Assembly: GCF_023159225.1 (NCBI RefSeq)
Contig: NC_063167.1
Span: forward strand, 6,436,234 to 6,500,233
Length of the DNA stretch: 64,000 nucleotides
Reading direction: 5' to 3'
DNA from: Perognathus longimembris pacificus
Taxonomy: Eukaryota; Chordata; Mammalia; Rodentia; Heteromyidae
Shown here: piece by piece, positions 12,424 to 22,101 of the stretch
Layout of the letters: the number at the start of each line of letters is the position of its first letter
Position numbering within the stretch: position 1 is the first letter of the stretch
The notes under the pieces: generated by a model
What the model was told of the DNA's origin: nothing
The model's database searches: none
What the model saw: only the letters and a program-made list of their open reading frames with translations
Position numbers and translations under genes: made by a program

Positions 12424-12634
12424 TTTTTTTTTTTTTTTTTTTGCCAGTCCTGGGCCTTGAACTCAGGGCCTGAGCACTGTCCCTGGCTTCTTTTTGCTCA
12501 AGGCTAGCACTCTGGCACTTGAGCCACAACGCCACTTCTGGCCTTTTCTATATATGTGGTGCTGGGGAATTGAACCCAGGGCTTCCTGTATACGAGGCAA
12601 GCACTCTGGCCACTAGGCCATATTCCCAACCCCG
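12424..12634 (-). mobile_element. SINE family A
   Basis: Full-length copy with an 18-base poly(T) run and the antisense end ATTCCCAACCCC, slightly diverged. Confidence 0.9.
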
Positions 12635-12756
12635 TTTTTTGTTGTTGTTGTTGTTTTGTTTTTTAATTAATAGTATTTAGTCTTCCTCTACTTTTCTTAT
12701 GGAATATCTGATGTGTGTCAGTTAGTGATTATGATTCCACAAAGGTATTAGTTTAT

Positions 12757-12842
12757 CTGAGTGTGGTGGTATACACTCAGGCAGTTGAGGCAGGAGGATC
12801 ATGAACCCAAGGTTAGCTTAGGCTGTATAGTGACATTCTGTC
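12757..12842 (+). mobile_element. B1 SINE fragment
   Basis: Sense piece with GAGGCAGGAGGATCATGAAC; the last transposon before the 6.6-kb transposon-poor block. Confidence 0.7.
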
Positions 12843-15149
12843 TTTTTTTTTTTTTTTTTAAAGGTTTTACTTTTATGCCATATACAAATGGTGGTAGTCA
12901 GAATTTCTTGGTTCAGAGCTTATCTTCCCCGGAATTTAGGATCCCATCTTGCCCTATGAGCAGAAGGTACCAAGCCTTGGAGAGGAGACCTGCTTTCTAG
13001 TCAATGAATAGCCCTAGTGATGACTTCATGCTTAAGTTTGCTGCCCTCTGTCTAAGATGCAACTATTCTTTGTCTTCATCCTATCATCCCACATTAAGTT
13101 GTGCATGCCTGGAGCTTCCTCAGTGCCTTGGCCTGTGCTTCAGAAGAAGTGGGAACTGAACCAGTGTGTTCCATTTGCTGAGTACCTGGAAGTCCTGAGT
13201 GGAGAGGAAGTCCTTAAAGAAGGCATAAAATTCAGCCATTGGTGGAGAGGAAAAGCCTAGGAAGTAGAGGCTATCATTAGGAAGGTCCTGAGACTGTGTG
13301 CTACATATTTTTAGCGTTGGAGTCACCAGCCGCTGTCACCGTGTGAGCTCACAGTTCTCCCAGGGAGCATCTTGGACATTGAGTCATTACATTCCTTTGG
13401 AGTGATTCAACTCAACAGCTTGACACCTTCATTAATTTTGCAACACAAAGCCCAAGCCCGGTATTCTCTGCTTCCACCTCCTTAACAGTGCAGGCAAATT
13501 AGTATTACTGAAAACTTAAAACTAGGTTTCCCTGATTTTAAGAAGGAGCAGTCACAGAGCCATTGGAAGATACTATTAAGAAACTAAACTGAGCTCCTGG
13601 TCTTTTCTAGGTGCCTCTTGGGACCAAGCACCCAATTCTTGCCACTCGATTCTGGCACATAAATGCTTTATTTCTGTTTCTGGCATGCTGGCTGCACCTC
13701 CAGCTTTCAACCAGCTCGTTTGCCTCCTCTGCTGAGGTCAGTGCTACCGTGATCCGTGTATAATGGCATTTTCCTCCTCTTTTCAGTATGGAGGCTATTA
13801 CAGTTTCTTCTCTAAACAGGACTTCAAACAATCTGCTGCCAGTTGGATTTCAAAGCCAAGGAAAAGGCAAATGTCATCCTTTTTTTCTCCCCTCTTTGGG
13901 TAACTGCTTTGTTGGTTGCATCAAAAATTAGAGGGGCTGCTGTCTAAATTCAAGTGGGGATGCATGGGGACAAGGCATTTAAATTTGCTTTTCTTTCTCC
14001 CTGAAGGAGAAAATCCTTTTCCTGCTCAACCTTTCCTAAAAAGGAACTTTGATCTTCTCAACCCAGAAGCAAAGGTTTTCATTTCCGACAGCACGCATGT
14101 GTGTCTCCACCTCCTTCTGCGGCGGAGGCACAGCGGAGCCTGGAGCCGGCAGCTCTGTCTCCCAGGCATCGTAGTTCCACGCACCAGCTCTCTCTGGGCT
14201 GTAAGTTGGCACCCACAGTTCTGAGCTGGGCAGGAAATCTTCTCCAAAGTCACCCTTCCAGCTCAGCTCACCATCGCTTGATATTAAATAGTGCATGGTG
14301 GTTTAAGATGCTCTTTATTTCTACATACATTTCTGGCAGAACTACTTCAATAAAATATCAAAACAATGACACTCCAGCAAGCCGTCCATGCAATGTTTTT
14401 AACTAGGGCCAAGAAAAAAAAAATAGATGGCAGAGATATTTCACTTTGAAGGGTAATTTTTGTACATGTAAAGTTGCCACTTTTCATAAAGGCATTTACT
14501 TCATATATCAACATGTTTTAAGAGAGAATAGGGTCAATAATGCATGCTTTAGAATTCCCTAAATACAGATTTATCCAGTAAGACCTAAAATATATTCTGT
14601 GCTATCATGTCTACTGTGCGTTTCAAACAAAGGTATTTTGTTTCTTTAATGTGAAAAACAAAAGGACAGAGAAAAGTAAAACAAAGGAAATTAGGGCTCA
14701 CAAGCTTAATTAATAGAGGGTTGTAACCCAGATCAACAATGGGAAGGACACAATGACCAAAACCAGGAAATTCCAATAGAAAGAGAGTCTGTTTCCTTTA
14801 ACTTCTTGAGTGCCAAATGACTTGCCAGCTCCCCATCCCCCCAGGTGCAGGGCCAGCTCAAGTGCAACTCACCATCTTTTATTTTTGGTCTTGGTCTAGC
14901 TTTTGTGGACATATCTTTCTCTTTCCCCTGATTAATGTAAACAGAACATACAAGTGTGTGTACATGCATGTGCGTGCACATTTGTGTGCTCATTGTAGCC
15001 ACAAAGTACCTCTTGATATTGTAACCCTCAGAGAAGGGGAAAGAGTAACCCCCCCAAAAAAAAATTCCTGTCACTGTCATCTGTTCGTTTTTAATGAGCC
15101 ATTTTAAAAAATTGAAAATAAAAGAGGAAAATGAATAGGTGTTGAACCA

Positions 15150-15480
15150 GCCCGTGATATGTAAATGCCAACTAGTAATTACCTAAAACCTCAATTTTCA
15201 TTCTGTTTCATCTTGCAAAACATTTCATTTTCCCTGAGTGAAAACACTTCATTTGGGCTGTGTGAGTTAGCGAGCGGCCGCCTCTGGCCTGCGCCTCCGC
15301 AGGCTCCGGCTAGGGGGCACTTTGGCTCTGTGCTTCGGCTGCCTGAGCGGCTTGTCCACCTCAAGGTTATCCCCCTCTTGCCATTCTAGTGGTTTTGCTT
15401 GAGTGTGCCTTGGCGCACCTCCCCCTCCTGGTCTGTTTTCGGGGAGCCTGAACCTCCTTGTCCTTGCAAGGATCATATTG
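15150..15480. other. Locally GC-rich element with NotI site and CTCF-like word
   Basis: An AT-rich left side passes into a CpG-containing core with a GCGGCCGC octamer at 15274-15281 and CTAGGGGGCAC at 15310-15320, which resembles the core of the CTCF motif. It is too small to be called a CpG island. It may be a distal regulatory element. Confidence 0.35.
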
Positions 15481-15999
15481 AATTTTGGCTGACCGAGCCT
15501 TCCCTCTGCATACTAACTTTTCTCACCGGGCTCAGGGACCCTGGGTTTCCCTGAGTTGAATTTCATGATCTGAGAGCAGCGCTCCGGAAGCTCCCTTTGA
15601 GCTTTCCAACACAATTGTCTCTTTTTCTCGTTTTTGCTGTTGCTTTTTATTCTTTTTGTTTTGGTTGTCTGGACAGCTCTCCTCCGTTGAAGTTCTCACA
15701 CATCTGCCCCCCCTGCCACACTTGAGTCTCCATTCTGACATTTCTTTCCTTTTGCATGCTCATACATAGATTTTTTTTTTTTAAAGACTCTGTTTTAATA
15801 CCTGTCACCTTTTCGATGGGTTCCTGCAGCATCTTGGGATGTGACTTGTGATTGCCCCTGCTTGGTTCTCTCCTTAGCCTGTGCCCTTTCTAGAAAGAGC
15901 ATGTAAGGCTGAGAAAGAACAGAGAGCCCTGGGATTGTGATTGGTGGGTCAGAGAGGCATCTGGACATAGAAAACCAGAATTATGTTGTCCTAGGACCC

Positions 16000-16260
16000 T
16001 GGATCTAAGAGTGCTTTGCCTGGAATCTCAAGGAACACGGCCTCTTTAGTGAGATATATAGCTTCATAATTAGCCCGTTGCATTTTTTCACGAGTGCTAG
16101 CATCAGCGTTCTACGATGTGTTTCTCTGATTAACAGCTGCTTTGCAACTATTTTCTTGTGCCACCGATGACCATATTTGTCAAGGAACTCCTGACAGTAC
16201 TGATTTCTTACTAAAACGTAACATTTCTGCTTCAAGAGGGTTCTCTCCTTCTCCGCACTG
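16000..16260. other. Candidate conserved non-coding element
   Basis: Complex, repeat-free sequence with CTTCATAATTAGCC and TCTGATTAACAGCTG words. A 76-codon open frame lies on the minus strand, but its translation matches nothing I know and has no gene context, so I treat it as chance or as a by-product of a conserved element. Confidence 0.4.
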
Positions 16261-17289
16261 CCTGGCTTTTAAAGACAGCCTGCGTTAAAACTGGAGTTGG
16301 CTTTGGTCTAAGGCTTGTTAACAGGATTCTGGGTATCTACTCTAGAGCCAGAGCAGAGGAACCTTTCGCAGGCAATTTAATCTTCTGAGCAGTGCACGGA
16401 AGCGGCGTATTGCCTGAGTGGAGTTTTGGGTCTCCACATTGGTCATTTCCTCTGCCCTCTACTTGTGCTCTCTTTGGGTTAAAAGGGATTTGGCTTTGGT
16501 TGTTATTGTCATTAATTTTTGAATATTTTTAATATTTTAAAATGGCTAATGAATGCTCACATTTTAGGAGATAGATGTCTGTGTAGTACACAGGAGTGCC
16601 GGAGTTGGTGGCATTCCAAATAAGTGTCACTGGAGACAATGCATCAGGTTTACATGTCAGGTGCAAAGTACTAAGGCTTCCTCAAAGCCCAGGCTCTGTT
16701 CTCCCGTCCCCCCTGAGCAGAAAATAGAGTGTGTGCTCGCTCCGAAGATTACAATGTGCAGGTCTTTTGTAGGAGAATGGAAAACACATAGGAGGCATCT
16801 CTTCAGTGGAGACTGTCAGGAACCTGGATTCTTCCCACCAGGGATTACTTACCCCACACAGTGCATTTAACAGCGCGCAGTTCGCAGCAGATAACCCCTG
16901 AGTGTGCTGTACTCCACTGATTTATATGGTAACAAATCCAGGTCTCAAACACAAATCTCTCTCAATTGGCCAATCGTCTTGGATCCTAAGGTGTTTTGTG
17001 ACCCGAAGTCTCCCCACCTTCCCCCCCCCCCAAATTGCTGGCAGAGATTTCTGCATAGCCATTGTTACAATTCTGCAAAGACAAGAATTTGCTCTTCTCT
17101 TTTACACCTCAGTTTTTTGGCTACCTTCAAAGAGATAAACAGTGAAGATTATCAAATTTCCTAAAATTATGGCATAGGTGGTGGCGGGGTTGTTTTTTTT
17201 TTTTGGGGGGGGGGGTAGAAGGTTACATGATAGGTCTGGAGGACTTGGGAAGAGTGAAACTTGGCTTTTTTTTTTTTTGACTTTGTTAT

Positions 17290-17640
17290 CCTTATTTTGT
17301 TAAACTATTGATAAGTCTAGGTGTACTCATTAAGAATTCAATCAGTGTCAGGGAGGGGGAGAGGAGAGCCGATTCCATATTTATTGTGGGCTCCACAGCA
17401 CTTGTCTCGGCAGTGGCAGCAGGAACTGTATGCCAGAATTTTCCCTGGCTTGCTGCACTCCCACAACAAGTGCAGTAAAGTTCCCGGCTCCGTTTTACAT
17501 CTTTGACATTGAGGCGGAAGATTTGGCCTGAATTTATGTAATTTAGTTGGGCACAAATAAAACCCATGAATAGTCACATTCATCTTCTAATTAGAAAATC
17601 AAACGATAATACAGGACAGGCTGCAGGCCCCCCATCATGG
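17290..17640. other. Candidate conserved non-coding element around the LINE fragment
   Basis: Complex sequence without simple repeats surrounds the ORF2-like fragment and runs on through an AT-rich part with TTCTAATTAGAAAATC, a near palindrome centred on a homeodomain-type TAATTA core. It ends before the (TG)n at 17657. Conservation is inferred from appearance only. Confidence 0.45.
17338..17583 (-). mobile_element. Ancient L1-clade ORF2 C-terminal fragment, possibly exapted
   Basis: The minus strand keeps an open frame of 81 codons. From about residue 9 it reads YLCPTKLHKFRPNLPPQC, then QRCKTEPGTLLHLLWEC. The pattern P-x-KLHKF, C-x2-C, GTLLH, WEC is the cysteine/histidine-rich C-terminal segment of L1-clade ORF2 proteins, and is closer to fish and frog type L1 than to mammalian L1 as I know them. 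After WEC the similarity stops. There is no gene-like context, so a protein product is unlikely. Retention of the frame and all zinc-knuckle residues in such an old relic suggests selection on the DNA, for example as an enhancer. Young horizontal insertion is the alternative. Confidence 0.7.
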
Positions 17641-17654
17641 AATCCAACGAAAGT

Positions 17655-17656
<2 letters not shown>

Positions 17657-17695
<39 letters not shown>
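17657..17695. repeat. (TG)n microsatellite
   Basis: About 19 units, inside the transposon-poor block. Confidence 0.98.
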
Positions 17696-17698
<3 letters not shown>

Positions 17699-18009
17699 GA
17701 ACCTCTGCAGAGGAAAGTCAGTTGAATTGCTTCATGAAGTTAATGAAAAGTGTCTAGCAATAGGCCTAAACTGAGCACCCTGTCAGTTATTCAGTGGGCG
17801 AAGATCTCTGCATTATGGGTGAGGAGTTTGGGGAAATCTTTTACCAATGACTATGAATCATGGGGCTATAAAATTCTAGATTGTTCAGGCCTTACCCCTG
17901 CCCACCCCTCTATTGTAAGGCCAGTGTCTTATGGGGAGAGAGGAGAAGAGTGAAGAGTAGCTAGGAAATAATTAGTGAAAAGAGGAGAAAGATTTTCATG
18001 TGCTCACAC

Positions 18010-18760
18010 TTGCATGTTGCTGCTTTCTTGGTTATCTTTCTTATTCTGCACATTATCTTGAGGCTATTAGCTTGGGTGCTTTCTATCTTTGCATCTAGTG
18101 TTGTGATACTGATGCTGTTAAATATGTGATTTGCCTGTCGACTGCATTTTCAGACAAAGATCGGGAGGAACATAAACAAGCCCCAAGAACACTTTACGTA
18201 GGTGTTTGGCAGTATTATTTTATATGGCTTGAAATTAGTGAATGGAAACTTTAAAAGAAATTGTTCATATTTTTGCAAGTTTGAAGTGTGCCGGGACTTT
18301 GTCAAATTCCCGTTAAAATAAATACGTCAATTTCATCTCCCTCCCAAATTCATTTATCTTGCTTTTTTAAAAGGTGTTTTCTACTTTACCTGATGTTTAA
18401 ATTGGATTCGCTCGTTTATGCTGTTCTTTGCTATATCCCCCATGTTTTTCTTAAATGAATTACTAATGACAGAGCACTCCATCATCCCCTCTCTGCAGCC
18501 ACTTTAAGGAAAGCATGGTGATCTAAACCTTTTAACCTATTAAAGATGATTTTTCCCAATTGAATCAGACCCACCACAGGTGTAATAACTAATCATTTAA
18601 ACTACACCTGCTATTATGTATTTTTAAGCCATTATGCGTGTTGGATAGATGATAATTCATGTTTATTGCATTGTCCGATGGATCCGTTTTGCCTACACTA
18701 GGCTGATTAATGTATTTAAAGAAATAAGAGATGCAATTTTTAAAAAAAAAATTGATGGAA
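18010..18760. other. Candidate conserved non-coding element
   Basis: About 750 bp of high-complexity AT-rich sequence with no repeats. It has many homeodomain, POU and MEF2-like words (ATGAATTACTAATGA, TAACTAATCATTTAA, GATAATTCATG, GCTGATTAATG) and an ACCACAGGTGT word that fits Runx and T-box or E-box sites. It lies inside the transposon-poor block. Function and conservation are inferred, not shown. Confidence 0.5.
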
Positions 18761-19456
18761 TGCGCCAAGCACTGCATTGAGTGCACCATTAAACCCATCA
18801 GAACTTTGCTCTCTGACCAGAAATGCATATACCAAGGACTATATTAAAAAAGCAAGGGGAAACCTGGGCGTTTTAGTGGTGGGGTTCTGTTTTCTTTCTC
18901 TGTCACGGGAAATTTTGGAGGATGCAAAGAAGGTTTCTGTTTTACAGGGTAAGTGGTAGGAGATGTGCTGTTCTCATCTCCTGCCCAAGACCTACATGGC
19001 CATCCACATTTCCTCTGGTACCTGGTACATGTATCACAGCTGCAGAGACTGCTGTATGATACCAGTACTGTCATTTTCATGTGTGTTGTTTTTTTTTCTC
19101 CACATGATGAACAATTATCCTGAGCCTTCTTAGCTGTGCAGATTGATGTTGACCCCATAGGGTCTGTGATGTGTACCTGTCCCTTCATTTTCTAGAGCTC
19201 GAGCTTTGTTTTCTTCCTCCCGCCTACATTCTATCTTCTCTTTTTCCTTGCCACTTTTCTTTTGTTTCTTCTTGTCCTACTATCTTCTCTTTCCCTCCTC
19301 TGCATGTTTCCTTTTCTTTTCCTTTCCCTTCTGCCCTCCCTCCCTTCTTTCTGTCTTTATTTTTCTTTTTATACTGAGAATTCAAAAGTGCTCTGTCACT
19401 TATACTGTGCCTTCAGCCATTTTTTTTCTTTTGTTGGGTTTTTTTTTTTTTTTTGC

Positions 19457-19577
19457 TTTTGAGACAACAAGGTCTTGCTGCTTTTTTGCTCAGAGTGGCT
19501 TTGAACTTGAGATCCTCTTGCCTCTCTCTATCTCTGGAGTAACTGGGATAACAGGCATGAACCATCATACCAGACCT
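19457..19577 (-). mobile_element. B1 SINE
   Basis: Antisense copy after a poly(T) run; the first transposon after the transposon-poor block. Confidence 0.75.
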
Positions 19578-19630
19578 CCTTTTATTCCTTGTTTCTTTCT
19601 TTGCTTCCTTCTGTTGTTAGACTTTTCTTG

Positions 19631-19865
19631 CTTTTTATTTATTTATTTATTTTTATTTTTATTTATTTTTTTTTGCCAGTCCTGGGCCTTGGACTCAGGG
19701 CCTGAGCACTGTCCCTGGCTTCTTTTTGCTCAAGGCTAGCCCTCTGCCACTTGAGCTGCAGCGCCACTTCTGGCCATTTTCTGTATATGTGGTGCTGGGG
19801 AATCGAACTGAGGGCTTCATGTATACGAGGCAAGCGCTCTTGCCACTAGGCCATATCCCCAGCCC
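19631..19865 (-). mobile_element. SINE family A with expanded (AAAT)n tail
   Basis: The antisense tail is a TTTA/TTTTA repeat (19634-19674). CTTTTCTTG flanks the element at 19622-19630 and 19866-19874 as target duplication. Confidence 0.9.
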
Positions 19866-20276
19866 CTTTTCTTGATTTTTAGTACAACCTGAGATGAGCT
19901 GGTTGAGGGGCAAGAGGGTGGGTATGCAGTTTTGGGGTTATAGAGGCTCCTACATTCCCTCAAACTGGTTTATTGTCACTGTAGCCCAAGGTGATGATCA
20001 GTCCTGTTTGCAGTGTTGAGGTGACTATTGTCACTCATGGGGAGCGGGCCTAGCTCTTGGGGATCACCAGCGTATGTCCTGGGTGACAGACCCAGATCTG
20101 GAAGGTTAGGACCCTGAGCTTACCAGTGAGGGGAAAGCCTAGGGTATGTCTAAGATTATAGTGAGAATAAAGGAGCTTCCAGGGCTTTCTTTTTCTTTCT
20201 GATTTGCCTTGACAGCTTTCCTTCTGTAAAAGCCTGTCTAGCCTCAGGATTAAGTTCATATAAAATATGGGGAGGG

Positions 20277-20477
20277 GGCTGGGAATATGGCCTAGTGGCA
20301 GGAGTGCTTGCCTCCTATACATGAAGCCCAGGGTTCGGTTCCCCAGCACCACATGTACAGAAAATGGCCAGAAGTGGCGCTGTGGCTCAAGTGGTAGAGT
20401 GCTAGCCTTGAGCCAAAAGAAGCCAGGGACAGTGCTCAGGCCCTGAGTTTAAGCCCCAGGACTGGCAAAAAAACAAA
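20277..20477 (+). mobile_element. SINE family A in sense, 17-bp target duplication
   Basis: Starts GGCTGGGAATATGGCC (A-box region), has GGTTCGGTTCC as B box, then the right unit and an A-rich tail. A perfect 17-bp duplication ATAAAATATGGGGAGGG flanks it (20260-20276, 20478-20494), which fixes the element's ends. Confidence 0.95.
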
Positions 20478-20714
20478 ATAAAATATGGGGAGGGAAATGA
20501 TTTTTAGGTTGAATTTTATTTATAGCCCCAGCACTTTCTGTGTGAATCTTGGTACAACTATTGCCCTTAGTTTAAGGATCCTAGAAAATTTCCTTATATC
20601 TGGCCCCTGAGAAATGTTTCCTTTCAACAACTTGTAAGTAAACTGCAATGCCTATTGACGTTACCTATAACAGGAAACCATATCATTCTTTTGATTTTTT
20701 TTTGTCTTTTCTTT

Positions 20715-20796
20715 TCTGTTGGTATTAGAGATTGAACCCATGACATTGCACTTACTAGGCAAGCACTTTGCCACTGAGCTCCATCCCACCCCTGTT
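20715..20796 (-). mobile_element. ID-like SINE
   Basis: Antisense tRNA-like unit with GATTGAACCCATGACATTGC and CCACTGAGCTCCATCCC. Confidence 0.65.
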
Positions 20797-21422
20797 CTTT
20801 TGGTTTTGATGACATGAACAGTGCCAGTCATTTAAAACAGCCCCTTTCCTACCTAGGGCAGACCGGTGCTTCCCTCCTGTAGGACCAGTGTCTGCTGTGG
20901 ATAGCAGGTAGCATGTAAGCACATGCCCTGCGTGTGCTGAGTGATGGGGAGGTTAATGTCTTCAGCAGTTTCTCTTCCATCCCCTACTCAGCTTATTTGT
21001 AGATATGAAGATTTCATTAAAGAATATTCATTTCCAGAGGTTGGTAGGTAATCTTTCAGTCTGTCAGCTTTTAGCCAAGAAACCCAGAACTTTGCCCTTT
21101 GAATTCAGCTCTACTTACTGCACAGGAGGGACAGTGTTTTTGGCCACCTGTATCCCTCTTATACAAGCCCCTCTGTCTTCTGTGTGCTTGATACTATGCC
21201 AGTCTCTCTGTACAGGGGGTACAGTCGCTTTCCCTCAATTGCTTGCAGTATGGCAGTATAGTTGGGGATGCAGCCTGAACATGAGAAGACATTGTAATTA
21301 TGTTTTCCATTATATGGTACACACTATAGCACTGAAGAATTTAAGAGAAAAGGGAGATCAGAGATGGCTTGCTTATTTGGGGAAGGCTCTAAGAAGTCCT
21401 AACAGTCTATAAAAGGACTGTG

Positions 21423-21423
<1 letters not shown>

Positions 21424-21488
<65 letters not shown>
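21424..21488. repeat. Long (TG)n microsatellite
   Basis: About 32 units, 520 bp upstream of the PEX14 exon; likely polymorphic and able to form Z-DNA. Confidence 0.98.
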
Positions 21489-21490
<2 letters not shown>

Positions 21491-21593
21491 TGTATAGACA
21501 GTGGTGAGAAGGCAAGAGGGCATGCATCTCCAGGTAGTAACTGGGTGAGCATGGCTAAAGGGGCAGCTTGAACACCAGGCAGCACCTGAGAGT

Positions 21594-21745
21594 GGGATGC
21601 AAGAGGATCGTGAGTTTGAGGCTAGCCTGGGCTACATAGTGAGACCTTGTCCTGAAAAACAAGGATTTGGGATATAGTTCGGTGGCTGAATGCTTGGCTA
21701 GGATGTGCAAGGTTATAGGTACTAGTCTAACACTGAAAAAAAGTG
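21594..21745 (+). mobile_element. B1 fragment joined to an ID-like unit
   Basis: B1 3' part (GAGGCTAGCCTGGGCTACAT) is followed by an ID-like unit (GGATATAGTTCGGTGGC), a B1-ID arrangement older than families A and B. Confidence 0.7.
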
Positions 21746-21975
21746 TGTGTGTGGGGAGCTGCTCAATTAGGGGAGGTGAGATCTGGAAAGCGGGGCTGAG
21801 GAGATTACATTTGATTGACTCAGATACAGGAAGTCAATGAAGAGAGGGAAACAACCCAACCTTGCACTTTAAGTTGAAGTATAGCTAATTATTCATCTGA
21901 TCATTAGAGCGCATTTGTTCTGTAAATTCTAGGAATTTTTAGTATTTTTCATCCTGATTATTATTAGATTATGAA

Positions 21976-22010
21976 GTTGCTCTTCTACTCTGTTTGATCT
22001 TGCCCACCAG
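21976..22010 (+). other. PEX14: Splice acceptor of the PEX14 exon
   Basis: A pyrimidine-rich stretch (TGCTCTTCTACTCTG, then TTTGATCTTGCCCACCAG) ends in CAG directly before the first Ile codon. The reading frame of the PEX14 match begins exactly after this AG, which fixes the boundary. Confidence 0.9.
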
Positions 22011-22095
22011 ATTGCCACAGCAGTGAAGTTTCTACAGAATTCCCGGGTCCGTCAGAGTCCGCTTGCAACCAGGAGAGCATTTCTTAAGAAGAAAG
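22011..22095 (+). CDS. PEX14: PEX14 internal coding exon (exon 3 by human numbering)
   Basis: PEX14 is the peroxisomal membrane docking protein that receives the cargo receptor PEX5 and also binds PEX19. The 85-bp exon reads in frame from its first base as [20 protein letters not shown] and continues RRAFLKKK plus the first base of a Gly codon. This matches human PEX14 from Ile29 to Lys56, as I know that protein. It covers the first helices of the N-terminal domain, including the two phenylalanines (human F35 and F52) that form the pockets for PEX5 WxxxF/Y motifs. The left intron is phase 0 and the right intron phase 1, so skipping this exon would shift the frame. A processed pseudogene is excluded because intron sequence with proper splice sites flanks both sides. 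The exons encoding residues 1-28 and 58 onward were not found in the window. Confidence 0.96.
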
Positions 22096-22101
22096 GTATG
22101 A
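22096..22101 (+). other. PEX14: Splice donor of the PEX14 exon
   Basis: The exon ends AAAG and is followed by GTATGA, a consensus-like U2 donor. The split codon (G + next exon) fits the Gly that follows Lys56 in human PEX14. Confidence 0.9.

Larger units (their letters stand above)
12843..19456. other. 6.6-kb block without recognisable modern transposons
   Basis: Between the B1 copy ending near 12842 and the B1 copy starting near 19457 I find no SINE, LTR or mammalian-type L1, while flanking sequence carries a SINE roughly every 700 bp. It contains one (TG)n, a few homopolymers, a candidate exapted LINE fragment and several complex AT-rich blocks with TAAT-type motifs. Long transposon-poor intronic blocks in mammals often mark clusters of developmental enhancers; here that is inference. 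Confidence 0.7.
1..22010 (+). other. PEX14: PEX14 intron upstream of the exon (partial; intron 2 by human numbering)
   Basis: Everything before the exon is intron, if transcription is continuous with PEX14 as in human. No other exon, RNA gene or promoter was recognised. Besides the repeats and candidate elements listed separately, these stretches hold sequence in which I see nothing definite: 1-687, 771-1278, 1546-2428, 3350-4278, 4833-5319, 5621-6194, 6611-7270, 7403-8035, 8126-8494, 8800-9239, 9831-10140, 10370-10930, 11983-12424, 19875-20259 and 20797-21423. Several are T- and CT-rich (for example 5690-6000). Confidence 0.85.

Noticed and set aside
16005..16235. 76-codon minus-strand frame as a small gene
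   Set aside because: No recognisable protein, no splice or promoter context, and it lies in a candidate non-coding element.
19675..19865. Many open frames with repeated peptides such as DSGPEHCPWLLFAQ and AFCIQGKHS
   Set aside because: They are translations of family A SINE copies; the same peptide appears wherever a copy lies, with no start, domain or gene context.
20277..20350. tRNA gene, from good A and B boxes
   Set aside because: The boxes belong to the ID-like half of a SINE with a target duplication; no cloverleaf gene stands alone.
1..22010. PEX14 exon encoding residues before Ile29
   Set aside because: I looked for the acidic/proline-rich segment ending in PREPL and found no match; it probably lies upstream of the window.
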